Source: a virus
Direction: 5' to 3' (one strand)
IMG/VR virus record: IMGVR_UViG_3300028569_000021
Location: 29,778-93,777 of that record
DNA: 64,000 bases
Both the position numbers and the translations under genes were made by a program. Every line of letters starts with the position of its first letter. The stretch's first letter is position 1. Below, one piece after another: positions 9,205 to 17,410 of the stretch. Under the pieces are notes generated by a model that made no database searches, was not told the DNA's origin, and worked only from the letters and a program-made list of their open reading frames with translations.

Positions 9205-9224
9205 ACAAATATTATATACTAAAC

Positions 9225-9232
9225 CATAAATA
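9225..9232 (+). promoter_or_regulatory. T4-like late promoter box
   Basis: CATAAATA, one mismatch from the T4 late consensus TATAAATA, lies 6 bases before the ATG of the gene at 9239. A gp55-type sigma factor is encoded in this window. The start of transcription would fall at or next to the ATG. Confidence 0.6.
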
Positions 9233-9238
9233 ATTCAA

Positions 9239-10114
9239 ATGAATAATGACATCCATAAAATTTTCGAAACTTATAGTAGACATAGGAACAATTTACTTAA
9301 TGAAAACGTTCCCGTAGAAATAGAAGGAGGATATGGTGGCACAGGAGAAGAAGTAACTGCAGAATTTCCTGAATTATCTAAAGGTAAATATGATCTTTCT
9401 CCTGATGAAACAAAAGCTGTTTTTAGTAAGTTTTTTCAAAAATTTAGAAGTATGGGTGGAAGATCTCCAAAATTATATAAGGATTTTTATGAGATGGAGA
9501 TAGGACCTGTAATAAGAGAAGTCAAGCCTTCCATTAATAATACAAATGCAAAGTATTCTTCAAGGGTTTTATACAATGCGTTGAAGGCTGCTAAAGTTTT
9601 AAGAGATGAAAGAGACGGTTTAACATCAGGTGTAAAGTTAGAGAAAAAGCCTTCACCTGCTGGTGTTGAGAAACTAGCAGAATATACCTTTAAAAAAGCA
9701 GGTGAGTTAGGTAATACGGAAGAAGAGGAAACTGAAGGTATTACAGGACAGCAAGGCGAAGGTATCGATGATCCCGCAATGAAGCGCTTTTGGATTAAAA
9801 TTCTTGATGAAGGTGACTATACAAGAGATGAATTAATAAGAATGTATATTGAAGATAATCCTGATGTGGATGATAATGATGCAAAAATGTCTATATCTTC
9901 TCTTATAAGCACAGGTTACTTAGTTAAATCCGGTACTAACCAGTTTAAAGCTGCAGACCCTGAGGAACAGTCGGATGAGAGAGAGGCTAAAGAAGGTGAA
10001 GGTACTGGTGAAATTACTTCAGGTTATGAAGATGAAGATGTCGCAGACATGGATAAGGATGAATGGGGCGGGGTTCATGTAGGTGGATGGCGCGGTGAAG
10101 GAGATATGAATTAA
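9239..10114 (+). CDS. Probable packaged/virion protein with capsid-targeting-like leader, acidic
   Basis: 291 residues. The N-terminus has a long-type leader ending LLNE (Glu22), matching the hydrophobic-x-Glu prohead protease rule. The middle has a compact helical region (TKAVFSKFFQKFRSMGG), and a later part (TRDELIRMYIEDNPDVDD, then ISSLISTGYL) looks like a small winged-helix-like unit. The tail is Glu/Asp/Gly-rich. A late-type promoter box sits just upstream. The gene is isolated between minus-strand genes. Function unknown; location in the virion is inferred. Confidence 0.65.
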   Translation: MNNDIHKIFETYSRHRNNLLNENVPVEIEGGYGGTGEEVTAEFPELSKGKYDLSPDETKAVFSKFFQKFRSMGGRSPKLYKDFYEMEIGPVIREVKPSINNTNAKYSSRVLYNALKAAKVLRDERDGLTSGVKLEKKPSPAGVEKLAEYTFKKAGELGNTEEEETEGITGQQGEGIDDPAMKRFWIKILDEGDYTRDELIRMYIEDNPDVDDNDAKMSISSLISTGYLVKSGTNQFKAADPEEQSDEREAKEGEGTGEITSGYEDEDVADMDKDEWGGVHVGGWRGEGDMN

Positions 10115-10779
10115 ATAGTAAAAAACGGACTATCACATTCAAAGTCTGCAACTGCTGTAATACCTTCAGAAGTTACTTGAAAAAGTACACCTTCATCTAA
10201 ACTCGATAGACCCTTATCCTGTACTGAACTAAAAGTATTCTCATACACATCAGCGAATAAAGTGACCCCGCATTTTGCTAAAAAGGAATTACCTGTATTA
10301 GCATTAAACATCCATAAACCGAAAGTACCTTTTAGTAACTGAAGACAGTTAACAATAACATCAATTTCTGTATTTCTAGAACTAAATGTCTGCGTAGCAT
10401 ATAAAATATAAGGTATTATGCTGGTATCTACAGGGTTATTATAAGGCATCTCAAATTGATTGACAAGCTCTTTAAAATTTGTGAGTACTCCATTGTGAGC
10501 AACAACCCAATTCTCAACAATAAAGGGGTGTGTAGTATTAATATCAAATTTTCTTTGCGATGAAGTAGGTGCTTGAGCGTGACCCATATATAGATCAAAT
10601 TTTTTCTTCTTAGGAAATCTATACTGAGTCTTAATAACGTTCTGCATAGGTACTTTATGTATTTCAAAGCCGTCTCTATCAACAAATAAAGTACTGTGAG
10701 CAAAGTCACCTCTTTTAAGATTAAGCTTTTGTAAGTTTAAGTATTTTTCTCTTTTATTTGATCCAAATATCCCACACAT
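10111..10779 (-). CDS. Class II glutamine amidotransferase domain protein
   Basis: N-terminal nucleophile (Ntn) amidotransferase: releases ammonia from glutamine. Cys2 (MCGIFG) is the catalytic nucleophile; GHAQAPTSS and AHNGVL supply the glutamine-binding residues. At 222 residues it is only the glutaminase half, with no synthetase domain. It is the last gene of the uvsX-queC-heme oxygenase-bilin reductase unit, 5 bases after the reductase. Archaea and some phages have a Gat-QueC fusion that makes archaeosine from preQ0; here the two halves may be separate proteins. The partner is inference. Confidence 0.85.
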   Translation of the reverse strand: MCGIFGSNKREKYLNLQKLNLKRGDFAHSTLFVDRDGFEIHKVPMQNVIKTQYRFPKKKKFDLYMGHAQAPTSSQRKFDINTTHPFIVENWVVAHNGVLTNFKELVNQFEMPYNNPVDTSIIPYILYATQTFSSRNTEIDVIVNCLQLLKGTFGLWMFNANTGNSFLAKCGVTLFADVYENTFSSVQDKGLSSLDEGVLFQVTSEGITAVADFECDSPFFTI

Positions 10780-10784
10780 TTTAA

Positions 10785-11447
10785 TTAGTTAGTCTCTTCA
10801 ATTTCAGGGAACAGATATTTATTTAAGAATAATTTTGCATTGTCATCACCTATTTCATTTGCTAATGACTTAAATGTCTTATCATTTTTCTTTTGACCTA
10901 CGCAATATCTATTTTGTATATTAATGTTCTTTTGATATATTTTAGTATAGTAAGTAATATAATAAAGATAATTTTTTATAATAATATAAATTTGATTAAA
11001 AATATAATCTAATTCTTCCGCTTCTGGTGTAATACAAATAAAATCATCACTAAAAAAATTAGCCCATTCTGGTAAATTTCTGGTAGGTGACTTAATTTTA
11101 CTTTTAAGATTTCTTAAGCTGGTTATATCAAATAAAGACAGTGATGTAGGTGTGAGATCAAAAAATATTCCTGTAATTTTATCCCCTAGAGCTATAACAT
11201 CGAATCCTAAAATAGGTAAATCAACATGTGAATTGGGAAAAATATTTGAATGCAACACACACATTTTATTAGTTTTATAATATTCAAGATGCACGTGCCT
11301 AGTAACATCAGTATTAAAAAAATAATTTAACCATTCGTGTTCTTCTTTCTGAAAAGGTAGCTTCTTATTATCGAAGCTACCCATATAGTCAGAAAAAATA
11401 TCAGCTAAATCGTTAAAATAGCCTTTAAGTAGATTGTGGGATTCCAT
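10785..11447 (-). CDS. Ferredoxin-dependent bilin reductase (PcyA/PebS/PcyX family)
   Basis: Reduces biliverdin to a phycobilin using ferredoxin. Family features: HLEYYKTNKMCVLHSNIFP followed by DLPILGFDVIALGD, then FFDLTPTS, and near the C-terminus YCVGQKKNDKTFKSL before LFLNKYLFPE. The Asp in PILGFD lies where the family's catalytic Asp is expected. The frame opens at 11483, but the ATG at 11447 gives a normal N-terminus (MESHNLLKGYF) and only a 23-base overlap with the heme oxygenase gene that makes its substrate. Product specificity (PCB or PEB) cannot be read with confidence. Confidence 0.85.
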   Translation of the reverse strand: MESHNLLKGYFNDLADIFSDYMGSFDNKKLPFQKEEHEWLNYFFNTDVTRHVHLEYYKTNKMCVLHSNIFPNSHVDLPILGFDVIALGDKITGIFFDLTPTSLSLFDITSLRNLKSKIKSPTRNLPEWANFFSDDFICITPEAEELDYIFNQIYIIIKNYLYYITYYTKIYQKNINIQNRYCVGQKKNDKTFKSLANEIGDDNAKLFLNKYLFPEIEETN

Positions 11448-12021
11448 TATAAATTTGATCAAATAGAGTAACGTGAAACTCAAAAAAATTATTTACTTCT
11501 AATACAAAATCATCTTCACTAACATTGTCATTTGTAATATCAACAATTGCTCTTACATCACTAATAACATTTTGTGCATTATTATAAATGTACATTTGAT
11601 TAAAAGGTGCAAGTTTTGTAGATAGTAACCTACCGCCGTAAAGATCAGCTAACCACCTAACGTATAGGTCCGCTTTAAGCAAAGCAACTGGCTTAGACCA
11701 AGCTTTTGATACCCATTCCTCTGCAATTGCTAAAGGTTTTAACAAGTAAACATTGTCTTCATTAATATGCTTTCGAGTAAGTGTGATAATATCTTTAGAG
11801 ATTGTCTGAGTCCTCCTTAAGTCAGAGTTTCTAAAGATATTTGCTGACAATAGTCTTTCCTCCACAGCACTATATGTAGGTCTCACATTAACAAGAAATT
11901 GTAAAAGTTGTCTTTCATCGTATTTGCCACTAATAAAACTGGCCATCAGTGGATGATTTTCTGCTCTTTTATGTGATTCTGTTGTTTCTTCTTTAAGTCG
12001 TTGTTGCAATGTATTACTCAT
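11425..12021 (-). CDS. ho1: Heme oxygenase
   Basis: Opens heme to biliverdin, CO and iron. 198 residues; the proximal heme ligand motif ESHKRAENHP has His17, in the place expected for the family, followed by helix pattern FLVNVRPTYSAVEERL and a distal-helix candidate LYGGRLLSTKLAPF. It overlaps the bilin reductase start, so the two enzymes are coupled and form a heme-to-bilin pathway. It lies 4 bases after queC in the same unit. Confidence 0.9.
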   Translation of the reverse strand: MSNTLQQRLKEETTESHKRAENHPLMASFISGKYDERQLLQFLVNVRPTYSAVEERLLSANIFRNSDLRRTQTISKDIITLTRKHINEDNVYLLKPLAIAEEWVSKAWSKPVALLKADLYVRWLADLYGGRLLSTKLAPFNQMYIYNNAQNVISDVRAIVDITNDNVSEDDFVLEVNNFFEFHVTLFDQIYNGIPQST

Positions 12022-12025
12022 ATTT

Positions 12026-12763
12026 TTATATTAACTTACAGTTGTGTTTTTTCCACACACTATCTAAATTTTGTTTATATTCCATAGGATCAATCAACCC
12101 GGCATTAATAAATCCCTTAATTCTTAATGAGGATGAGGCTGATGAAGCGTCAGCAGGTAACTCACCTGAGTAACAAGTATATGTCTTATCAAATTTAACG
12201 CCAAGCTTTACTCCTTCCTTAATAATATCAACCTTATCCATTTCAATTAAAGGCGCTATAACTTTAATACTCTTTTCTCTATTCAATTCTATAACAGAAT
12301 TAAACCTATTAACAAACGTTTCTTCTGCATCCCAATATCCGGCAAGACTATCAATCTTAGTAGCACCATACCATACTTCCTCCGCACCTACAGTCTCTGC
12401 ATAAGCACAGCACATACTTAAAAACATTATATTTCTGAACGGTACGTAAGATTTTGGCTGTGCTTCACCCATCATATCTTTAATATTAGGTGTATCAATA
12501 TTATCGTTAGTAAGAGAGCTAGTACTAGCTAACTCTCTAATAGCAGTAACGTCAATTATTTTAAGTTGACCTGTTAAATTATTAAAGTCCGCTTGTTGTA
12601 CTGCACATGTTTTTTCAATAATATGTCTTTGACCATAGTCAAAAAACAAGGGATAAACATTATTATTACCTACTTGCTCTATTGCTTTCCACAATAGTAC
12701 GGCACTATCCATACCACCTGAAAGCGTAACTACAATTTTTTTATTCTTCATCTTTTGTAACAT
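12026..12763 (-). CDS. queC: QueC-like 7-cyano-7-deazaguanine synthase lacking most zinc cysteines
   Basis: ATP-pyrophosphatase that turns CDG into preQ0. The PP-loop SGGMDS is at 15-20, followed by FFDYGQRH. 245 residues, normal for QueC. Odd: the usual C-terminal zinc site, Cys plus CGxCxxC, is reduced to Cys197; the next positions read PADASSASSSLRIKGF, with Ala/Ser where three Cys are expected. The protein may have changed function, for example partnering with the nearby class II amidotransferase. The start at 12763 overlaps uvsX; ATG 12751 is an alternative. Confidence 0.85.
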   Translation of the reverse strand: MLQKMKNKKIVVTLSGGMDSAVLLWKAIEQVGNNNVYPLFFDYGQRHIIEKTCAVQQADFNNLTGQLKIIDVTAIRELASTSSLTNDNIDTPNIKDMMGEAQPKSYVPFRNIMFLSMCCAYAETVGAEEVWYGATKIDSLAGYWDAEETFVNRFNSVIELNREKSIKVIAPLIEMDKVDIIKEGVKLGVKFDKTYTCYSGELPADASSASSSLRIKGFINAGLIDPMEYKQNLDSVWKKHNCKLI

Positions 12764-13829
12764 CCTCTTTTACAGGTCCATGAGAATATTTGTATTTTTC
12801 CCCAAGAATTACCTCTAATTTAGGTAAAATAATATCCTCGTAGAATTTTTCATTAATAAAATTCTTTTTATAACCTAGCTTAGTACCATCAGGCATGGTG
12901 TAGGTAGATCCCGTTTGCATAATAATACCATGATTGACAGCCATCTCAAACAAGCCTGAATACCTATCTAAACCTTTAAGAAAGTTAAGATAAAGAGAGG
13001 CTTCAAGAAATGGCGGTACAAATCTATTTTTTACAGTTAGTGCTCTCAATGTTGCACCACTATAATTTTTTGCCTCAGGTAAGATTTCATCAGCATCGTC
13101 ATTTTCAGCTTTTTCATTCTTCTTAGCTAGCTGCACAATTACCGAAGCCATATAAAGCGGTCCCGAACCGCCTGATTGATTCTTAATAAGTGACGGGTAG
13201 AGGGCTACAGGGTCTGCATAAGTATGATTTGATATTAACACTGTAACCCCAGCTTGACCTGCTTTAAGAGTAAGAGTTCTCAAGAGACTCTTTATGCCTT
13301 TAGCTCTACTGCCCATATCTGCTGCTGCCTTATCCTTAAGCATATCTTGCTGTTCCTTTTCAGAAGAAAGATTACCAAGACTATCAATAGAAACTATAAA
13401 TTTACCTTGTAGTTTATTTTCTATAACCTTATCAAGAAATTTAGAGATAGAATTACGTAAACCTTCCACTGTATCAACAGGTATATACTTTGTCTTTTCC
13501 GGGTCTAATCCAACGTTAATAGCAGATTGTGAATCAACTGCAAACTCTGAATCAAAAATAACAGGATATATGCCTTGCTTCTGTGCAAGACCTAAGATCT
13601 TATTAATGAATAGGGTTTTACCAGTTCCAGTTTCACCCGCAAATATAATTACTCTACCCTTAGGTACCCCCCCGTCTTTAAGTTTGCCAGAAATAATTGC
13701 GTTAAGTGCGTATGAGCCTGTATCATACCAAGTATCTACATTTGTAAGAGTGCTTTCCGAGAGATATGTAGCATAAGGATTCTCATCCAACACATCAAAT
13801 ACATCCTGCATTTTTTTATCTTTTTCCAT
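12741..13829 (-). CDS. uvsX: RecA-like recombinase UvsX
   Basis: Strand-exchange protein for recombination-dependent replication. 362 residues. Walker A GETGTGKT at 65-72; the FIVSIDSLGNL segment carries Walker B; the later QSGGSGPLYMAS segment is loop-like. Works with UvsY and gp32, both in this window. A sigma70-like promoter is readable upstream (TTGAAT, 16 bases, TATATT) with the ATG only 6 bases beyond the -10. It heads the unit that continues into queC, heme oxygenase, bilin reductase and amidotransferase. Confidence 0.9.
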   Translation of the reverse strand: MEKDKKMQDVFDVLDENPYATYLSESTLTNVDTWYDTGSYALNAIISGKLKDGGVPKGRVIIFAGETGTGKTLFINKILGLAQKQGIYPVIFDSEFAVDSQSAINVGLDPEKTKYIPVDTVEGLRNSISKFLDKVIENKLQGKFIVSIDSLGNLSSEKEQQDMLKDKAAADMGSRAKGIKSLLRTLTLKAGQAGVTVLISNHTYADPVALYPSLIKNQSGGSGPLYMASVIVQLAKKNEKAENDDADEILPEAKNYSGATLRALTVKNRFVPPFLEASLYLNFLKGLDRYSGLFEMAVNHGIIMQTGSTYTMPDGTKLGYKKNFINEKFYEDIILPKLEVILGEKYKYSHGPVKEDVTKDEE

Positions 13830-13861
13830 ACAAGTAATATAGTGTATATTTTTTATAATTC

Positions 13862-13894
13862 AAGAAAAAAAAAACCATCTCAAAGAGATGGTTT
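13862..13894 (-). terminator. Intrinsic terminator
   Basis: A perfect 10-bp stem (AAACCATCTC with GAGATGGTTT) around a 3-base loop is followed on the minus strand by a run of about ten T. It ends the transcript of the gene at 13920-14267 just before the uvsX promoter. Confidence 0.85.
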
Positions 13895-13919
13895 AAAAAG
13901 TATTTTTTTAATTTTGTTA

Positions 13920-14267
13920 CTATTCGTCAAAAAGTTTTACTACTTCATCTGACGATGAGCCTGGATTTTGAGCTGTCGGTGCACCGCAAATAGATTGATA
14001 CTGACCAACTAAACGCTCTTCTAGAACTGCATCACTAACAACAATACGGTTCTTAGGATAGATAAATGTAACCCCTTCTTTGCGAGTCTCTTGAGTAAGA
14101 AATTCCCTAAACAAAACCGGCAAGAGTTGTACTTGAAGTTGATTTTGTTGATTAGGTGCAGCTTGAAGAACAGCAGGATTTTTAACCACTACTTTGTTCT
14201 CGTCAACTTTAACCTTTTCAGCGATGATTGTAAACCCTACTGGGTCGATGAATAATATTGTTTCCAT
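13920..14267 (-). CDS. Hypothetical protein, 115 residues
   Basis: Unrecognised. Beta-rich start (METILFIDPVGFTIIAEKVKV), a Gln-rich centre, then FREFLTQETRKEGVTFIYP and a tail ending EVVKLFDE. It lies 33 bases after the polymerase gene and is closed by its own strong terminator, so it is probably expressed with the polymerase. No membrane segment. Confidence 0.65.
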   Translation of the reverse strand: METILFIDPVGFTIIAEKVKVDENKVVVKNPAVLQAAPNQQNQLQVQLLPVLFREFLTQETRKEGVTFIYPKNRIVVSDAVLEERLVGQYQSICGAPTAQNPGSSSDEVVKLFDE

Positions 14268-14300
14268 ATGTCTTATAAATTATATTATGTTTGCAATAAA

Positions 14301-16856
14301 TCAACTCAATAACTCGAATAAATCACATTGAATTATTTCACCTGGCTTAGAAGGTACCCAATTAACGTTTTCATAAAAGCGTTTTACAATAGAATACACA
14401 ATTTTTTCAAACATAGCCTCATAGTCTAATTGAAAGAGCTGTTTAAATTCGTCAGGATAATAATACTTGTAAGCTATTTTTTTAATTCCAAATCTATTAG
14501 GAGTTTTTAAAGCCATATGTCTTATCTTATCTCCAGATTGAATCTTTTCATACTTTTTTTCTATACCTAGTCTTTTAATTAACTCGTTATAAAAATATGC
14601 CGCTTTAACATGGTGTGGCATGCCTTTAGCTGTTTTAAACCCCTCACATAAAGTAGAATACCTCTCTAACCCTTTAATACCTGACACTTCAGCAATATCT
14701 TCCACCGACAATTGAATAAATTTATCATATACTTCACTTACAACCTGGTTTGTCTTTTGGTGATTTTGGGTCAGCAACATTGTTTCAATAATGTTTTTTA
14801 CTAAAGGTTTGAGACTTGGAGGCATTGTTGTCCTCTTGACCTCTACACCTACATACTTAAACTCATTAGAAGGTGTACCTTCATCGTCTAGTACATGTAG
14901 TACATATCTTTTCTTTTTAAAGAAGCATGCCACGTCACAGATCTTCTCTCTTTTAAAGATAAATCTACAGTCTTTACTATTGAGAACCTTTTCGCCCCAC
15001 AAAGTAATTTCTGTATTAAGGTAATCAGTAACTCCGTCTACAATCTTATGAAACTCTTTTGTTATTAGACCATTTTCAACCGCGTTAATTTTATGATATT
15101 TAACCAAATGATCCAAAGCAAAATAACAGCTGTCTGTATCAGTATATTTGTTTACCTCGCCCGGATCTTCTCCTGTTTCTTGTTGAATGTATCTTTTAAC
15201 AATTTCTGCACTCTCTTTAATAACAGCTTGACCGGTTAATGTGATGCTTTCTGCCAAATCATCATCACCAAGAGGGAATACTTTATTGCCGAGAACACCA
15301 TATACGGAGTTAATGAAAATTTTAATTGTAAGTTGCTTGGTCTCTAATCTGTTTATTTCTTGCTCTAATTCTTTTTTATCTTCTAATTTTGCTATTTTCT
15401 TTTTTAATTTAGACAATTCTTTTTTAACCTCTACACGCTTACTGTAATAATAGTCTACTACTTCAGGAATTAATCCTTTTGTTTTCTGAGTAAACAGTAC
15501 ACCTGCTCTTGAAATAGCTAGATCCTTATCTTTAACTAGCGTCGCAAATTTACCTGTGCTTAGCTTATATGTATTATTATTAACATCCTTAATGGTAATC
15601 TCTTCTTTATTCTTACCCACGATTTTGCCGATTTTAGTTTCTGGTGAGAGATTTAACGTAATCATCGTATTAGGGTACAGAGAGTTAGCATCGAAGCTAA
15701 CTATATTCTTTTGAAAACCTGGCTCAGGTACCTTAACATACGCTCCTGCATTTTGAGAACCGTCGTCCGGGGGTCTAATAAAGGTAGGAATAATTTGACC
15801 TCTCTGTCTAGCCTTAATTGCACAAGCACCAACAATAACAGACATTGAGCCCATAGACGCTTCAACTGTAGTAAGACCCGCAATTGAAAGCATTCTCAAA
15901 AGTTCAATATATTTTAATGTTTGCTCGAGTTTTACAAGAATTTTAACGTCTTGAATGTTATAGTCTACGAAAACGTCCCAGCGGTTATCAGCAAGGTCTG
16001 ATAGATTACTACTACCATAATCAATCTTCTGTTCGTCAAGTTCTAGTCTAGCAATAGTATCAAGCTTATAATTTTCTCTATTAGGTGCGAATTTTTTATA
16101 TACGTCCAAGTAGTCGACCGATGACACACCATCAATATACCATCTTGTCTGGTCTTTACCGAACTGACCTTTCATAGTCCTACTATACATTCTACCTGTA
16201 GGTGACAATCTTTGAGCTGTTTCAAAGTCAAACAAGTTAGTAATTCTATTAATAATATAGGGCAAGTCAAAGCCGTGAAAGTTCCAACCAGAAATAATAT
16301 CCGGGTAGTCTTTTGTATAATAGTCTAGAAATTTTAGAAGAAGGTCCTGCTCATCTCTGCATTTAATATAAACTTCGTCAGGATTTTTAGGAGTATATTC
16401 TTTCTTTAGACCAAACGTATGATATTTATTTGTTAATGAGTCATGCGAAGTTATAAGATTAATAACATGCGTCGCAGTTTCTGGAACAGGAAACTCATCG
16501 ACTGAATAAGTCTCGATATCTATCATGAACACCTTAAGCGGATTCTGAATAAATTCTGGCTTTTCATAATCCTTATAAAAGGTATCAATTAAAAATTGCT
16601 GATTTACAGACAGATTTTCAAAAAGTCTCTTAACATTCGACTCTTTAAAGAACTTGCTCCTCTCGTATTGATTTTTAAATTTGCGCTTCTTAAGAGGAGT
16701 ATTAAAAATACTCGTAGCATCGGGTTTATTATTAGACTCTACATACAGGTAAGGATTGTAGGAAACATCGTAGGACACTCGTCTCCCTTCATTATCCCAT
16801 GTATATAAGATCATACACTCTCCTTTTGGGTTATACGCAACGTTTCTATAGCTCAT
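14301..16856 (-). CDS. 43: Family B DNA polymerase, T4 gp43 type
   Basis: Replicative polymerase with proofreading. 851 residues in one frame, with no intron or split. Exonuclease motifs: MIDIETYS near residue 110, SGWNFHGFDLPY, and YNIQDVKILVKLE. Polymerase motifs: FDANSLYPNTM (motif A), KIFINSVYGVLGN (motif B) and YTDTDS (motif C). The C-terminal CDLFELLS is a plausible clamp-binding tail. The 5' end faces the small plus-strand genes at 16.9 kb. Confidence 0.95.
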   Translation of the reverse strand: MSYRNVAYNPKGECMILYTWDNEGRRVSYDVSYNPYLYVESNNKPDATSIFNTPLKKRKFKNQYERSKFFKESNVKRLFENLSVNQQFLIDTFYKDYEKPEFIQNPLKVFMIDIETYSVDEFPVPETATHVINLITSHDSLTNKYHTFGLKKEYTPKNPDEVYIKCRDEQDLLLKFLDYYTKDYPDIISGWNFHGFDLPYIINRITNLFDFETAQRLSPTGRMYSRTMKGQFGKDQTRWYIDGVSSVDYLDVYKKFAPNRENYKLDTIARLELDEQKIDYGSSNLSDLADNRWDVFVDYNIQDVKILVKLEQTLKYIELLRMLSIAGLTTVEASMGSMSVIVGACAIKARQRGQIIPTFIRPPDDGSQNAGAYVKVPEPGFQKNIVSFDANSLYPNTMITLNLSPETKIGKIVGKNKEEITIKDVNNNTYKLSTGKFATLVKDKDLAISRAGVLFTQKTKGLIPEVVDYYYSKRVEVKKELSKLKKKIAKLEDKKELEQEINRLETKQLTIKIFINSVYGVLGNKVFPLGDDDLAESITLTGQAVIKESAEIVKRYIQQETGEDPGEVNKYTDTDSCYFALDHLVKYHKINAVENGLITKEFHKIVDGVTDYLNTEITLWGEKVLNSKDCRFIFKREKICDVACFFKKKRYVLHVLDDEGTPSNEFKYVGVEVKRTTMPPSLKPLVKNIIETMLLTQNHQKTNQVVSEVYDKFIQLSVEDIAEVSGIKGLERYSTLCEGFKTAKGMPHHVKAAYFYNELIKRLGIEKKYEKIQSGDKIRHMALKTPNRFGIKKIAYKYYYPDEFKQLFQLDYEAMFEKIVYSIVKRFYENVNWVPSKPGEIIQCDLFELLS

Positions 16857-16892
16857 AAGTAGTTTTTTTTACAAGTTAGAATATATATTAAT

Positions 16893-17090
16893 ATGAGTGA
16901 AGATCAAATTAATTTTTTTATAGAAGATAAGCCTTGCCCGGAAAGTATTGTTAACTGTTCTAATTTAAGAAAAGAATTTTTTAAAGAATTAGAAGACTAT
17001 AAGAAGCAAGGAGCATGCAGTAGTTGCGCTGAAAGGAGTTTAAGAAACAAATATCTTACTTTTATAATGTCCTCTACCCCTACAACTTAA
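16893..17090 (+). CDS. Small Cys-containing protein
   Basis: 65 residues with four cysteines: CPESIVNC near the start and CSSC at about 42-45, which could bind a metal. A helical EFFKELEDYKKQG lies between. The stop overlaps the next start as TAATG, so the two are coupled. Divergent from the polymerase gene. Function unknown. Confidence 0.6.
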   Translation: MSEDQINFFIEDKPCPESIVNCSNLRKEFFKELEDYKKQGACSSCAERSLRNKYLTFIMSSTPTT

Positions 17091-17410
17091 TGACTATTTT
17101 ATTTTTACTTGGATTACTAAATGTCAATAGTTTACTGACTCTTTGGTTTTTTTCTCCTATAAAAAACACTATTGGTAAAATTTTCTTTAAAAAAGATTTA
17201 TCTCCAATGCAGTTTGACGATTATCTTTTTGTAAAAAATAAAATTTTAGGAGAGTTAACCTCTTGTTGGATATGTTGTAGTTTTTGGCTCTCTTTACTAG
17301 TAGGTGCAGCTTATACATTTATTTTTAGTTTAAGTCCTCTATGGCCTTTACTAACTTTTTTGTCTTACCCTTGTATAAGCTATCTTTTTTATATAATCGT
17401 TAAACGATAA
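17090..17410 (+). CDS. Small membrane protein with CWICC motif
   Basis: 106 residues with about three hydrophobic segments: residues 2-20, about 65-85 and 88-104. CWICCSFW sits just before the second segment. Together with the Cys-rich protein it is coupled to, it may form an inner-membrane pair. Converges on, and overlaps by 11 bases, the glycosyltransferase gene on the minus strand. Function unknown. Confidence 0.6.
   Translation: MTILFLLGLLNVNSLLTLWFFSPIKNTIGKIFFKKDLSPMQFDDYLFVKNKILGELTSCWICCSFWLSLLVGAAYTFIFSLSPLWPLLTFLSYPCISYLFYIIVKR

Noticed and set aside
14301-16856. Intron or intein in the DNA polymerase
   Set aside because: All exonuclease and polymerase motifs occur in order in one frame at normal spacing.
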